A stretch of 64,000 nt of DNA, from assembly GCA_001898825.1 (NCBI GenBank), contig MKVK01000014.1:124001-188000 (forward strand), read 5' to 3'. Position 1 is the first letter of the stretch. Every line of letters begins with the position of its first letter. Positions 25,805 through 35,067 of this stretch are shown here, in pieces. Under the pieces are notes generated by a model that saw nothing but the letters and a program-made list of their open reading frames with translations, made no database searches and was not told the DNA's origin. Source of the stretch: Magnetospirillum sp. 64-120 (lineage in GTDB: Bacteria > Pseudomonadota > Alphaproteobacteria > Rhodospirillales > Magnetospirillaceae). The position numbers were made by a program, and so were the translations under genes.

Positions 25805-26538
25805 TTGCGGCCGAAGATCAGGAACTCCTTGTTGCCTTCCGGCCCCTTGATCGGGCTGTCACACAGGCCTTCCACCTGCCAGCCGGCCTGAGTGGGCAGC
25901 CATTGGGAGATGCGGTCGCAGACTTCGGCGTGCAGTTCCGGTTCGCGCACCACGCCGCCCTTGCCCACCCGGCCCTTGCCCACCTCGAATTGCGGCTTGA
26001 TCAGCGCCACCAGGACGGCGCCCGGCGCCGCCAGGGAAAGGGCGGCGGGCAGCACCACCTCAAGCCCGATGAAGCTGGCGTCGCACACCACCATGGCGGG
26101 GGGCTCGGGGATCAGATCAGTGTTCAGATGGCGGGCGTTGGTCCGTTCCAGCACCACCACACGGGGATCGTTGCGCAGCTTCCAGGCCAGTTGCCCATGG
26201 CCGACATCCACCGCATAGACCTTGGCCGCCCCACGGGTCAGCAACACGTCGGTGAACCCGCCGGTTGACGCCCCCACATCCACCGCCACCAAGCCGGTGG
26301 GGTCGATGGCGAAGCGATCCAGGGCCTCGACCAGCTTCAAGCCGCCGCGCGACACCCAGGGGTGGTCCTGGCCCTTCAACTCGACCGCCACGTCCTCGGC
26401 CACCTGGGTGCCGGGCTTGTCGACCCGCTTGTCGCCCACCACCACCAGACCAGCCATCACCAGGGCCTGGGCCTTGGACCGGCTTTCCGCCAACCCGCGA
26501 TCCACCAATAATTGATCTATGCGTAAACGAGCACCCAT
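25783..26538 (-). CDS. tlyA: TlyA-family rRNA 2'-O-methyltransferase
   Basis: This 251-residue protein has an N-terminal S4-like RNA-binding domain (RIDQLLVDRGLAESRSKAQALVMAG) followed by an FtsJ-like Rossmann methyltransferase domain with the SAM motif VAVDVGASTGGFTDVLL. TlyA methylates ribose 2'-OH groups of ribosomal RNA using SAM; some members have been linked to haemolysin activity. The start is placed at the ATG at 26538 (MGARLRIDQLL), matching family N-termini, rather than 26553. It is divergent from the histone-deacetylase-like gene. Confidence 0.93.
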   Translation of the reverse strand: MGARLRIDQLLVDRGLAESRSKAQALVMAGLVVVGDKRVDKPGTQVAEDVAVELKGQDHPWVSRGGLKLVEALDRFAIDPTGLVAVDVGASTGGFTDVLLTRGAAKVYAVDVGHGQLAWKLRNDPRVVVLERTNARHLNTDLIPEPPAMVVCDASFIGLEVVLPAALSLAAPGAVLVALIKPQFEVGKGRVGKGGVVREPELHAEVCDRISQWLPTQAGWQVEGLCDSPIKGPEGNKEFLIFGRKCVPASN

Positions 26539-26633
26539 TCGGAATGGCCCCATGCGAAAACGGTGATGGAAATTACCCTTGTCTTCACCGAGAATAAATC
26601 AAACACATAAAAAGGGACGTCCGAAGAAACAAC

Positions 26634-27566
26634 ATGGCCACATTGCTGTTCACACACCCGGTCTGCCTGCAACACGACACAGGCGACTATCACCCGGAAT
26701 GCGCCGACCGCCTGAAAGCGGTGCTGCAAGGCCTGGAATCCGAAGAGTTCATGATGCTGCTGCGCGAGGAAGCGCCGCAGGCCACCCGTGAACAATTGCT
26801 GCGCGCCCATTGCGCCCACCACGTGGACCACGTGCTGTCTTCGGTGCCCGAACCCGGCGAATATTTCCACATCGACCCCGACACCCTGATGTCGTACCAG
26901 TCGGGCGACGCCGCCCTGCGTTCGGCCGGATCGGTCTGCGCCGCCGTGGACGCGGTGGCCGCCAAACAGGCGCGCAACGCGTTCTGCGCCGTGCGGCCGC
27001 CGGGACACCACGCCGAACGTGACGCCGCCATGGGCTTTTGCCTGTTCAACAACGCCGCCGTCGGCGCCCTGCACGCCCGCGACGCCCACGGCTTCAAGCG
27101 CGTCGCCATCGTCGACTTCGACGTCCATCACGGCAACGGCACCCAGCACATCTTATGGGACGAACCGGGCGTCCTGTACGCGTCCACCCACCAGGAACAC
27201 GCCTATCCCAACACCGGTCTGGCCGAAGAAACCGGCGGCCAGGGCCGCATGGTCAACGTGCCGCTGCCGGCCGGCTGCGCGTCGGACGATTTCCGCCAGG
27301 CCTTTGGCGACCAGCTGATCTACAAGCTCAGGGAATACGCGCCTGACTTCCTGATCATCTCGGCCGGGTTCGACGCCCACGCCGCCGACCCGCTGGCCCA
27401 TCTGCGGCTGAAGACCAGCGACTTCAAATGGGCCACCGAGCAATTGCTGGACGTGGCCCAGGAAAGCGCCGGCAACCGCGTGGTGTCGGTTCTGGAAGGC
27501 GGTTACGACCTGAACGCCCTGGCGGCTTCGGTCAAGGAACATGTCCGCGCCCTGATGGGCATGTAA
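26634..27566 (+). CDS. Histone-deacetylase-superfamily (acetylpolyamine/acuC-like) amidohydrolase
   Basis: The 310-residue zinc enzyme has the class II HDAC-like pattern: HPECADRLKAV near the N-terminus, RPPGHHAE (tandem catalytic histidines), DFDVHHGNGTQ (zinc ligands Asp and His) and AGFDAHAADPL (second zinc Asp), ending with SVLEGGYDLNALA. Bacterial relatives remove acetyl groups from polyamines, small amides or protein lysines; the substrate here is open. It is monocistronic, with a strong terminator after the stop. Confidence 0.92.
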   Translation: MATLLFTHPVCLQHDTGDYHPECADRLKAVLQGLESEEFMMLLREEAPQATREQLLRAHCAHHVDHVLSSVPEPGEYFHIDPDTLMSYQSGDAALRSAGSVCAAVDAVAAKQARNAFCAVRPPGHHAERDAAMGFCLFNNAAVGALHARDAHGFKRVAIVDFDVHHGNGTQHILWDEPGVLYASTHQEHAYPNTGLAEETGGQGRMVNVPLPAGCASDDFRQAFGDQLIYKLREYAPDFLIISAGFDAHAADPLAHLRLKTSDFKWATEQLLDVAQESAGNRVVSVLEGGYDLNALAASVKEHVRALMGM

Positions 27567-27584
27567 AAACCTACCATCGCAGTC

Positions 27585-27618
27585 AAGGCCGTTGCGGTAT
27601 CGCAACGGCCTTTATTTC
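27585..27618 (+). terminator. Terminator after the HDAC-like gene
   Basis: A perfect 12-base-pair stem AAGGCCGTTGCG/CGCAACGGCCTT (27585-27596, 27601-27612) with a GTAT loop, then TATTT. The convergent ROK kinase gene ends at its right side. Confidence 0.9.
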
Positions 27619-28523
27619 GGCCACAGCCACGCCGCCCCGCGCACGCCCGAGGAATCGCCGTGCACGGGCGGCAGCAGCCGTGTCGCCACCTGATCCGAGA
27701 ACACGTATTCCCCCCACAGGCGGGGCACGTTGCGATAGAGCCGGGCCACGTTGCCGACGCCGCCGCCCAGCACCACCACATGGGGGTCCAGCACGTTGAT
27801 CACCGTGGCCAGGGCGCGGGCCAGCCGGTCCTCGGTACGGTCCAGCAAACCTTCGGCGCGGTCGTCGCCCTGTTCGGCCAAGGCGACGATGTCGGGCAGG
27901 CGCACGCCTTGGCCGAACTGGCGCTCGATGGCCGGCCCAGACAGGAAGGTTTCGACACAACCGAACTTGCCGCAATAGCAGGCGTGGCCGGGCTGTTCGT
28001 CCTGTTCCGGCCACGGCAACGGGTTGTGCCCCCATTCGCCGGCAATGGCGTTGGGCCCGGACAGCAGGCGGCCATGGACCACCACGCCCGCCCCCACCCC
28101 GGTACCCAGAATCACCCCGAAAACGATGTCCGCCCCCACCCCGGCGCCGTCGGTGGCTTCGGACAGGGCGAAGCAGTCGGCGTCGTTGGCCAACCTGACC
28201 TGCCGCCCCAGCGCCATTTCCAAGTCGCGGTCGAAGGGCTTGCCGATCAGCCAGATGGAATTGGCGTTCTTCACCAGTCCGGTGGCCGGACTGATGGTGC
28301 CGGGAATGCCGATACCGACGCGGCCCCGCCGCCCCAGACGACTTTCCAGCCCCAGCACCAGATCCTTGATGGTGGCGATGGTGGCGGCATAATCCCCCTT
28401 GACGGTGGGCACCCGGCAGCGGTCCAGTTCGGCGCCGCTGGCGGCGTCAAGGGCGATGGCTTCGGTCTTGGTGCCGCCCAGGTCGACACCGATACGAAGG
28501 GGGGGATTGCTTTCTTCGCTCAT
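27612..28523 (-). CDS. ROK-family sugar kinase
   Basis: A 303-residue cytoplasmic kinase. The phosphate-binding loop is GVDLGGTKTEAI at the N-terminus, the catalytic Asp lies in LANDADCFALSE, and the zinc site is GHACYCGKFGCVET, typical of ROK proteins. The closest style is NagK/Mak (N-acetylglucosamine or fructose kinase). Sugar specificity cannot be decided from sequence alone. It stands alone, divergent from a metallo-beta-lactamase-fold gene. Confidence 0.9.
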   Translation of the reverse strand: MSEESNPPLRIGVDLGGTKTEAIALDAASGAELDRCRVPTVKGDYAATIATIKDLVLGLESRLGRRGRVGIGIPGTISPATGLVKNANSIWLIGKPFDRDLEMALGRQVRLANDADCFALSEATDGAGVGADIVFGVILGTGVGAGVVVHGRLLSGPNAIAGEWGHNPLPWPEQDEQPGHACYCGKFGCVETFLSGPAIERQFGQGVRLPDIVALAEQGDDRAEGLLDRTEDRLARALATVINVLDPHVVVLGGGVGNVARLYRNVPRLWGEYVFSDQVATRLLPPVHGDSSGVRGAAWLWPK

Positions 28524-28597
28524 CGGGCAAATTTACGCTGTTGTCGCCAGACGTCAAATCGGTATCCTGATGCCGAAAAATAGCGGAGAACATTTAC

Positions 28598-29635
28598 GTG
28601 AGCCACGTCCAGCTTGACCATCCCTTCCCGGCGCCCCCTGACATCGCCACCACCCGCGAAGTGGCCCCCGGGGTGCTGTGGATTCGCATGCCGCTGCCCT
28701 TCGCGCTGGACCATATCAATCTGTGGGCGCTGGAAGACGGCGACGGCTGGACCATCGTCGACACCGGGGTGGGCAACGACGACACCCTGGCCCATTGGGA
28801 CAAGCTGCTGGCCGGCCCCTTGGGCGGCAAGCCGATCACCCGGTTGATCTGCACCCATTTCCACCCCGACCACATGGGATTGGCCGGCCCCTTGACCGAA
28901 CGCTTCGGCATCCGTCTGACGGCGACGGTGGGCGAATGGACCTATGGCCGCATGCTGATGCTGGAAGGCGGCCCCCAATACGTGGACAACCAGGTCGATT
29001 ATTACCGCCGCTGCGGTTATGACGACGACATGCTGGCGGGCATCCGCGAACGCTCGGGCGGCTATGCCGACCGCATCAAGCCGTTGCCGCCATCAGTTTC
29101 GGTGATCCGCGAAGGCGACGTGCTGACCATCGGCGGGCGCGACTGGCGCGTCTTCGTCGGACGCGGCCACGCCCCCGAACACGCCTGCCTGTTCTGCGAC
29201 GACCTGAACGTGCTGATTTCCGGCGACCAGATCCTGCCGCGCATTTCGCCGGTGGTCGGCGTCTGGCCGCAAGAACCCGATTCCGACCCGCTGTCGCTAT
29301 TCATGGAAAGCCTTGTGCGGTTGAAGGCGACTTTTCCCGCCGACTGCCTGGTGCTGCCGTCGCACAAGCTGCCGTTTCGCGGCCTGCACGAACGGGCCGA
29401 CGAATTGCTGGCCCATCACCACGACCGCCTGAACAAGGCGCTGGAAGCCTGCGCCCAGCCGGTCACCGCGCTGCAGGCGCTGCGCCACCTGTTCCCCCGT
29501 CCGCTGGACGCCCACCAGACCGGCTTCGCCATGGGCGAGACCGTGGCCCATCTGAACAATCTGGTGAAAAGCGGCCGGATGGAACGCCACACCACTGCGG
29601 ATGGCATCTGGCTATATAAGACTGTTTGCAAATAA
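28598..29635 (+). CDS. Metallo-beta-lactamase-fold hydrolase
   Basis: This 345-residue protein carries the binuclear metal signature THFHPDHMG, a later GRGHAPEHACLF His and the Asp in ISGDQILPRISP. A C-terminal winged-helix-like region (about 270-345) resembles the LACTB2-type extension. Members act on thioesters, lactones, nucleic acids or sulfur compounds; the exact reaction is unknown. The start is a GTG at 28598 with GGAGAA upstream. It is followed by a second, unrelated MBL-fold gene after 43 bases. Confidence 0.87.
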   Translation: MSHVQLDHPFPAPPDIATTREVAPGVLWIRMPLPFALDHINLWALEDGDGWTIVDTGVGNDDTLAHWDKLLAGPLGGKPITRLICTHFHPDHMGLAGPLTERFGIRLTATVGEWTYGRMLMLEGGPQYVDNQVDYYRRCGYDDDMLAGIRERSGGYADRIKPLPPSVSVIREGDVLTIGGRDWRVFVGRGHAPEHACLFCDDLNVLISGDQILPRISPVVGVWPQEPDSDPLSLFMESLVRLKATFPADCLVLPSHKLPFRGLHERADELLAHHHDRLNKALEACAQPVTALQALRHLFPRPLDAHQTGFAMGETVAHLNNLVKSGRMERHTTADGIWLYKTVCK

Positions 29636-29643
29636 CAGCATCT

Positions 29644-29672
29644 CTCCGATAATCGGGGCACTGTTATCGGAG
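29644..29672 (+). promoter_or_regulatory. Hairpin masking the ribosome binding site of the persulfide-dioxygenase-like gene
   Basis: CTCCGATAA (29644-29652) pairs perfectly with TTATCGGAG (29664-29672) around an 11-base loop. The right arm contains the GGAG ribosome site, six bases before the ATG at 29679. Folding would block initiation. Confidence 0.6.
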
Positions 29673-29678
29673 CTTGTC

Positions 29679-30545
29679 ATGTCGTCTTCCCCCGCCCCGC
29701 TGGTCACGCCGTTCTTCGACCCCGTCACCTGGACCATGACCTATGTGGTCCGGGCGCCGGGGGACACGTCCTGCGTGGTCATTGACCCTGTGCTGGATTA
29801 CGACCGACGCAGCGGCAAAATATCGACCAAGTCCATCGACGATCTCTGCGATTTCGTCGCGGCCAACGGCTTGAAGGTGGAATGGGTGCTGGACACCCAT
29901 GTCCACGCCGACCACATGACCGGCATGGCCGAACTGGCGCGGCGCACCGGGGCCAGGACCGCCATCGGCGCCCGGGTCGTCGTGGTGCAGAAGACCTTTG
30001 CCGGCATCTACAACCTGCCCGGCTTTCCCTGCGACGGCCACCAGTTCGACCGTCTGCTGGAAGACGACGACCAGATCACCGCCGGCACGCTGACCCTGAA
30101 GGCGCTGCACGTGCCCGGCCATACCCCGGCCTGCATGGCCTATGTGGCCGGCGACGCGGTTTTCGTCGGCGACACCTTGTTCATGCCGGATTTCGGATCG
30201 GCGCGCTGTGATTTCCCCGGTGGCGACGCCGTCGCCCTTTACCGATCCGTGCAGCGCTTGCTGGCATTGCCCGCGGACACCCGCATGTTCGTCGGCCACG
30301 ATTACGGCCCCGGCGGCCGCGACATCGCCTGGGAAACCAGCGTGGCGGCGCAGAAGGCCGGCAACATCCATGTGCGCGACGGCATCGGCGAAGACGACTT
30401 CGTCGCCATGCGCCAAAGCCGCGACGCCACCCTGGACATGCCCGAATTGCTGTTGCCGTCGCTTCAGGTCAACATCCGGGCCGGCAACCTGCCCGAACCG
30501 GAAAGCAACGGGACCAGCTATCTGAAGTTCCCGCTGCAGAACTGA
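29679..30545 (+). CDS. Persulfide-dioxygenase-like MBL-fold protein (ETHE1/Blh type)
   Basis: This 288-residue protein contains THVHADHMTG, the glyoxalase II/ETHE1-like metal motif, LHVPGHTPACMAYV and VFVGDTLFMPDFGSARCDFPGGD, the last being typical of Blh/ETHE1 persulfide dioxygenases, which oxidise glutathione persulfide to sulfite. The convergent neighbour is a SqrR/BigR-like regulator, and the pairing of these two is known in other proteobacteria. The start at 29679 has GGAG six bases upstream, inside a hairpin. Iron dependence and substrate are inferred from family. Confidence 0.85.
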   Translation: MSSSPAPLVTPFFDPVTWTMTYVVRAPGDTSCVVIDPVLDYDRRSGKISTKSIDDLCDFVAANGLKVEWVLDTHVHADHMTGMAELARRTGARTAIGARVVVVQKTFAGIYNLPGFPCDGHQFDRLLEDDDQITAGTLTLKALHVPGHTPACMAYVAGDAVFVGDTLFMPDFGSARCDFPGGDAVALYRSVQRLLALPADTRMFVGHDYGPGGRDIAWETSVAAQKAGNIHVRDGIGEDDFVAMRQSRDATLDMPELLLPSLQVNIRAGNLPEPESNGTSYLKFPLQN

Positions 30546-30551
30546 ACAGGC

Positions 30552-30872
30552 TCAGGCAGCGCAGACGCCGCCGTTGTCCTTGGCGCAGTAAAGGCCATAA
30601 AGGGTGTTGATCACCGCGCTGGCTTCGGCACCGGACAGCGAATAGAAAATGGTCTGGGCCTGACGGCGGGTCTGCACCAGATTGTCCCGACGCAGGCGGG
30701 CCAGATGCTGCGACAGCGCCGATTGCGACAGACCGATCAGGCGTTCCAACTCGCCCACCGACTTTTCGCCATGCAGCAACTGACACAGGATCATCAGCCG
30801 GTGTTCGTTACTCATGGCCTTCAGCAGGGTGCTGGCGCGGCGAGCGCTATCCTGAAGTTTTTCCAATTCCAT
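30552..30872 (-). CDS. ArsR-family persulfide-responsive repressor (SqrR/BigR type)
   Basis: The 106-residue winged-helix protein has helix-turn-helix residues VGELERLIGLSQSALSQHLARLR. It has one Cys in the alpha-2 region (RLMILCQLL) and another near the C-terminus (YGLYCAK), the spacing used by SqrR and BigR to form a (tetra)sulfide bridge with reactive sulfur. I chose the ATG at 30872 (MELEKLQDSA), which matches family length; longer frames run up to 31019 and one at 30899 is possible. It probably represses sulfide/persulfide-detoxifying genes, including the convergent dioxygenase-like gene. Confidence 0.85.
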   Translation of the reverse strand: MELEKLQDSARRASTLLKAMSNEHRLMILCQLLHGEKSVGELERLIGLSQSALSQHLARLRRDNLVQTRRQAQTIFYSLSGAEASAVINTLYGLYCAKDNGGVCAA

Positions 30873-30992
30873 ATCCGAGTACCCTATGGCTTCAAGCATG
30901 CTGGCATATAGCATACCACTCGAATTTGAGGATTCAACATTACCGCAACGAAACATTCGGGAATCCGTAGTCATGACGCGACCTTCCCCACC

Positions 30993-31008
30993 ATTTACAG
31001 TGTGGAAT
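30993..31008. promoter_or_regulatory. Possible SqrR/BigR site upstream of the ArsR gene
   Basis: ATTT-ACAGTGTG-GAAT is one base off the ATTC-N8-GAAT pattern that I recall for SqrR-type regulators. It lies about 120 bases before the regulator start. Evidence is motif only. Confidence 0.3.
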
Positions 31009-31069
31009 TGCCATACCAAGGAATGCCCACGGGGTGGCAGTATATATTGCTAATATTTATTTATCTAAT

Positions 31070-32992
31070 TTAAGCGGAAGCCGCAGCGCTGCCTTGCCCC
31101 AGCGCCGTCAGAACGCTGGCGACGATGTGCGGCGCGTTCAGGCCGGCCATGTCGTACTGCTTCATGGGTGCTTCGTGCTCCAGGAAGCTGTCGGGCAACA
31201 CCAGCGGGCGCACCTTCAAGCCACGATCCAAGGCCCCGGAATGGGCCAGGAAATGCAGGACCTGACTGCCGAAGCCCCCCACCGAGCCTTCTTCCACCGT
31301 CACCAGCACTTCGTGTTCGCGGGCCAGACGGGTGACCAGGTCTTCGTCCAGCGGCTTCATGAAGCGGGCGTCGGCCACGGTGGTGGACAATCCCCGCGCC
31401 GCCAGGTCGTCGGCGGCCTTCAACGCTTCGGCCAGACGGGTGCCCAAGGACAGGATGGCGACACGGCTGCCTTCGCGGATCACCCGGCCCTTGCCGATGG
31501 GCAGCACATGACCGCGTTCCGGCAGTTCGACGCCCACGCCTTCGCCGCGCGGATAGCGGAAGGCGCTGGCCCGGTCGTCGATGGCGGCGGCGGTGGCCAC
31601 CATGTGCATCAGTTCGGCCTCGTCCGACGGGCTCATCAGCACGATGTCGGGCAGGCACCCCAAAAAGGCCAGATCGAACGACCCGGCATGGGTGGCGCCG
31701 TCGGCGCCGACCAGACCGGCGCGGTCGATGGCGAAACGCACCGGCAGCTTCTGCAGCACCGCGTCATGGACCAACTGGTCGTAGCCGCGCTGCAGGAAGG
31801 TGGAATAAAGCGCGCAGAACGGCTTGAAGCCTTCGCAGGCCAGACCGGCGGCGAAGGTCACCGCATGCTGTTCGGCGATACCGACGTCGAAGCAGCGTTC
31901 GGGATACTTCTCGGCGAACTTGTCCAGGCCGGTGCCGGCAGGCATGGCGGCGGTGATGGCGACGACACGGTCATCCACCGCCGCTTCGGCCAACAGGCCA
32001 CGGGCGAACACCGAGGTATAGCTGGGGGCGTTCGCCTTGGGCTTGGCCAAGGCGCCGGTGACCACATCAAACTTGCCGACGCCGTGATACTTGTCGGCGG
32101 CGGCTTCGGCGGGGGCGTAACCCCGGCCCTTCTGCGTCACCACATGGATCAGCACCGGCTTGTTGTCCTGGGAATCGCGGACGTTCTTCAAAACCGGCAG
32201 CAGGTGGTCGAAATTATGTCCGTCGATGGGACCGACGTAATAAAAGCCCAGTTCCTCGAACAACGTACCGCCACCGGACACGAAGCCACGGGCATATTCC
32301 TCGGCCCGTTTGGCGGCGCGTTCCAAGGGCGGCGGCAGCATCGAGGCCAGATCCTTGGCGAAGTGACGGATGGACAGATAAGGGCGCGACGACAACAGCC
32401 GCGACAGATAGGCGCTCATGGCGCCGACCGGGGGCGCGATGGACATGTCGTTGTCGTTCAAGATGACGACCAAGCGCGAATCCATGGAACCGGCGTTGTT
32501 CATGGCTTCATAGACCATGCCGGCGCTCATGGCGCCGTCGCCGATGACGGCGATGACGTTGAAGTCCTCGCCCTTCAGGTCGCGGCCCACCGCCATGCCC
32601 AGGCCAGCCGAGATCGAGGTCGAGGAATGCCCGGCGCCGAACGGGTCGTATTCGGATTCAGAGCGCTTGGTGAAACCCGACAACCCACCCCCCTGGCGCA
32701 GGGTGCGGATGCGGTCCTTGCGGCCGGTCAGGATCTTGTGGGGATAGCATTGGTGGCCGACGTCCCAGATCAGCTTGTCGCGCGGCGTCTCGAACACGTG
32801 GTGAAGCGCCACGGTCAGTTCCACCACGCCCAAGCCGGCCCCCAGATGGCCGCCGGTGATGGACACCGCCTCGATCATCTCCTGGCGCACTTCGTCGGCC
32901 AGCTGGCGCAACTGCTCGGCCGAGAAAGCACGGGTGTCTGCGGGGCAGTCGACCTTGTCGAGCAGGCGGGCGGAAACAGAATCCATCATCAC
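31070..32992 (-). CDS. dxs: 1-deoxy-D-xylulose-5-phosphate synthase
   Basis: This 640-residue thiamine-diphosphate enzyme condenses pyruvate with glyceraldehyde 3-phosphate, the first step of the MEP isoprenoid pathway. Features include the N-terminal [18 protein letters not shown] segment, the TPP/Mg site [20 protein letters not shown], and the C-terminal transketolase parts [14 protein letters not shown] (catalytic Glu) and [15 protein letters not shown]. It is the last gene of xseB-ispA-dxs, starting four bases after ispA. Length is normal. Confidence 0.97.
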   Translation of the reverse strand: MMMDSVSARLLDKVDCPADTRAFSAEQLRQLADEVRQEMIEAVSITGGHLGAGLGVVELTVALHHVFETPRDKLIWDVGHQCYPHKILTGRKDRIRTLRQGGGLSGFTKRSESEYDPFGAGHSSTSISAGLGMAVGRDLKGEDFNVIAVIGDGAMSAGMVYEAMNNAGSMDSRLVVILNDNDMSIAPPVGAMSAYLSRLLSSRPYLSIRHFAKDLASMLPPPLERAAKRAEEYARGFVSGGGTLFEELGFYYVGPIDGHNFDHLLPVLKNVRDSQDNKPVLIHVVTQKGRGYAPAEAAADKYHGVGKFDVVTGALAKPKANAPSYTSVFARGLLAEAAVDDRVVAITAAMPAGTGLDKFAEKYPERCFDVGIAEQHAVTFAAGLACEGFKPFCALYSTFLQRGYDQLVHDAVLQKLPVRFAIDRAGLVGADGATHAGSFDLAFLGCLPDIVLMSPSDEAELMHMVATAAAIDDRASAFRYPRGEGVGVELPERGHVLPIGKGRVIREGSRVAILSLGTRLAEALKAADDLAARGLSTTVADARFMKPLDEDLVTRLAREHEVLVTVEEGSVGGFGSQVLHFLAHSGALDRGLKVRPLVLPDSFLEHEAPMKQYDMAGLNAPHIVASVLTALGQGSAAASA

Positions 32993-32996
32993 TTCC

Positions 32997-33899
32997 TTAC
33001 ACGCCGCGGGTCACCACGAAGGACGCGGTCAGTCGCAGCAACTCGGCGGCATCGCCGAAGGGTTCCAAATGGCGGCAGGCCTGTTCGGCCAGCAATTGCG
33101 CCTGGGCGTGGGCACGCTCGACGCCCAGCAGCGACACGAAGGTCGCCTTGCCGGCGTCTTCGTCCTTGCCCAACTTCTTGCCCACCTGGGCCTCGTCGCC
33201 CATGACGTCCAACAGGTCGTCGGCGATCTGGAAGGCCAGCCCCAGGTCATGGGCGTAATTCTTCAAGGCCAGACGCAGCGACGCCGGCGCCTTGCCCAAA
33301 ATCGCCCCTGCCTCGCAGCCGAAACCGATCAGCCGGCCGGTCTTCATCTGCTGCAGGCGGGTGATGGCGGCCACGTCCATGTCCAGCTTGGCGGCCTGCA
33401 GGTCCAGCATCTGGCCGCCGACCATGCCCTGTCCGCCCGACGCATGCGCCAACTGCCACACCAGTTCGCAGCGCACGGCGGGATCGGGATGGGTGGCTTC
33501 CGCTGCCAGAACCTCGAAGGCACGGGTCAAAAGCGCGTCGCCGGCCAGGATGGCGGTGGCTTCGTCGAACTGACGGTGACAGGTGGGCCGGCCGCGCCGC
33601 AAATCGTCGTCGTCCATGGCCGGCAGGTCGTCATGGATCAGCGAATAGCAATGCACCATTTCCAAGGCGCAGCCCACCCGAAGCGCGGCGGCCGGCGAAA
33701 CGTTGAACAGCGACGCCGACTGCAGCACCAGGAACGGACGCAGCCGTTTGCCGCCGTCCAGCGCCGAATAGCGCATGGCGTCGTGCACCCGGTGTTCGGG
33801 GGCGTCGCCGCTGGGCAGCAGATGGTCCAGTTCGGTGTTGACGGCAGCGGCAGCGGCGGCAAGGGCCTGCGTCAGACGGTCGGACAAGGCCCGGCTCAC
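32997..33899 (-). CDS. ispA: Polyprenyl (farnesyl/geranyl) diphosphate synthase
   Basis: A 300-residue short-chain prenyltransferase that builds farnesyl diphosphate from IPP and DMAPP. The first aspartate-rich motif is [15 protein letters not shown], and the second is [14 protein letters not shown]. The GKRLRPFL motif binds IPP. It starts with GTG, overlapping the xseB stop (GTGA), and precedes dxs. Product chain length is assumed from length and context. Confidence 0.95.
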   Translation of the reverse strand: MSRALSDRLTQALAAAAAAVNTELDHLLPSGDAPEHRVHDAMRYSALDGGKRLRPFLVLQSASLFNVSPAAALRVGCALEMVHCYSLIHDDLPAMDDDDLRRGRPTCHRQFDEATAILAGDALLTRAFEVLAAEATHPDPAVRCELVWQLAHASGGQGMVGGQMLDLQAAKLDMDVAAITRLQQMKTGRLIGFGCEAGAILGKAPASLRLALKNYAHDLGLAFQIADDLLDVMGDEAQVGKKLGKDEDAGKATFVSLLGVERAHAQAQLLAEQACRHLEPFGDAAELLRLTASFVVTRGV

Positions 33900-34141
33900 T
33901 CGATGCCGGCGGGTTCAAGGCCGACGGAACCGTCACCGCCCAACACGATCTTGTCCACCTTGGCCTGGGCTTCCTTCAGCTTGGCCTCGCAATGGCGCTT
34001 CAACAGTGCGCCGCGCTCGTAGGCGCCGATGGCGTCGTCCAGCTTGGTCGAGCCGGTTTCCAGCTTGCGCACGATGGCATCCAGTTCGGAAAGCGCGTCC
34101 TCGAAGCTGAGCGCGGCGATATCGGGCGGAAGTTCGGCCAT
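33896..34141 (-). CDS. xseB: Exodeoxyribonuclease VII small subunit
   Basis: This 81-residue subunit contains the XseB signature FEDALSELDAIVRKLETGS followed by LDDAIGAYERGALLKRHCEAKL. It forms the regulatory coat of the single-strand-specific nuclease ExoVII. The xseB-ispA-dxs order is common in proteobacteria. A good promoter lies upstream at 34180-34208. Confidence 0.93.
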   Translation of the reverse strand: MAELPPDIAALSFEDALSELDAIVRKLETGSTKLDDAIGAYERGALLKRHCEAKLKEAQAKVDKIVLGGDGSVGLEPAGIE

Positions 34142-34179
34142 GGATCACTTTATTCATAGAGTGCGAAACGAAGGCGGCA

Positions 34180-34208
34180 AGTTTACGGATGCCGCCCCCT
34201 AAAGGCAA
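34180..34208 (-). promoter_or_regulatory. Promoter of xseB-ispA-dxs
   Basis: On the minus strand, TTGCCT (34203-34208) and TAAACT (34180-34185) are separated by 17 bases, about 40 bases before xseB. Confidence 0.55.
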
Positions 34209-34241
34209 GCGCACCGGGCAAGCAAAATCTTGACGCAAGCG

Positions 34242-34269
34242 TTGACACGGACCCCCGCCCGCGTATAAA
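34242..34269 (+). promoter_or_regulatory. Strong sigma-70 promoter of rpsD
   Basis: Consensus TTGACA (34242-34247) and TATAAA (34264-34269) have a 16-base spacer, predicting a leader of about 110 bases. The leader contains a GC-rich hairpin near 34297-34316, which could take part in S4 autocontrol; that last point is speculative. Confidence 0.75.
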
Positions 34270-34386
34270 AGCCCCCTTTCATTCCCGAGAACGTGGGCGC
34301 GCGCTGCGCGTCCCGCCCCAGGCGACTGGACCAAGGCCTATCGGGACAAACCCCAACCGGCACCAGCCGGGACCAAAGGAAGTACC

Positions 34387-35004
34387 ATGACCAAGCGTAT
34401 TGAAGCGAAATTCAAGATCAACCGCCGCCTGGGCGTCAACCTGTGGGGCCGTGGCAAGAGCCCGCTGGCTCGCGGCAAGGAAACCCCGCCCGGCCAGCAT
34501 GGCGCCCGTCGCAAGAAGCCGTCCGACTTCGGCACCCAGCTGATGGCCAAGCAGAAGCTGAAGGGTTACTACGGCAACATTTCGGAAAAGCAGTTCCGCA
34601 AGCTGTATGACGAGGCCGTGCGCCGCCGTGGCGACACCTCGGAAAACCTGATCGGCCTGCTGGAACGCCGCCTGGACGCCGTCGTCTATCGCATGAAGCT
34701 GGCCGTCAGCCCCTTCCAGGCCCGTCAGATCATCAACCACGGCCACATCCAGGTCAACGGCAAGCGCCTGAACATCGCTTCCTATCAGGTCAAGGACGGC
34801 GACGTGATCAGCGTCAAGCAGAAGTCCAAGGACCTGGCCATCATCCTGGAAGCCACCCAGTCGCCGGAACGTGACGTTCCCGATTACATCGAAATCGACC
34901 ACAAGGACATGAAGGGCACCTTCATCCGCGCCCCCAAGCTGTCGGACGTGCCCTATCCGTGCCAGATGGAACCCAATCTGGTCATCGAATTCTATTCGCG
35001 CTAA
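34387..35004 (+). CDS. rpsD: 30S ribosomal protein S4
   Basis: The 205-residue primary 16S-rRNA binding protein nucleates assembly of the small-subunit body. It starts [10 protein letters not shown], has [20 protein letters not shown] in the N-terminal domain and the S4 RNA-binding domain from about residue 94 ([15 protein letters not shown], with [19 protein letters not shown]). A GGAAG ribosome site precedes the ATG. It is monocistronic here, with its own strong promoter and terminator, rather than part of the alpha operon. Confidence 0.97.
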   Translation: MTKRIEAKFKINRRLGVNLWGRGKSPLARGKETPPGQHGARRKKPSDFGTQLMAKQKLKGYYGNISEKQFRKLYDEAVRRRGDTSENLIGLLERRLDAVVYRMKLAVSPFQARQIINHGHIQVNGKRLNIASYQVKDGDVISVKQKSKDLAIILEATQSPERDVPDYIEIDHKDMKGTFIRAPKLSDVPYPCQMEPNLVIEFYSR

Positions 35005-35026
35005 TCCGGCCCCGGCTGGAAAGCGG

Positions 35027-35060
35027 AAAGGCCCGGTGGAAACACCGGGCCTTTTCTTTT
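35027..35060 (+). terminator. Terminator of rpsD
   Basis: A 12-base-pair stem AAAGGCCCGGTG/CACCGGGCCTTT (35027-35038, 35043-35054) with a GAAA loop is followed by TCTTTT. Confidence 0.92.
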
Positions 35061-35067
35061 GCCCGCG

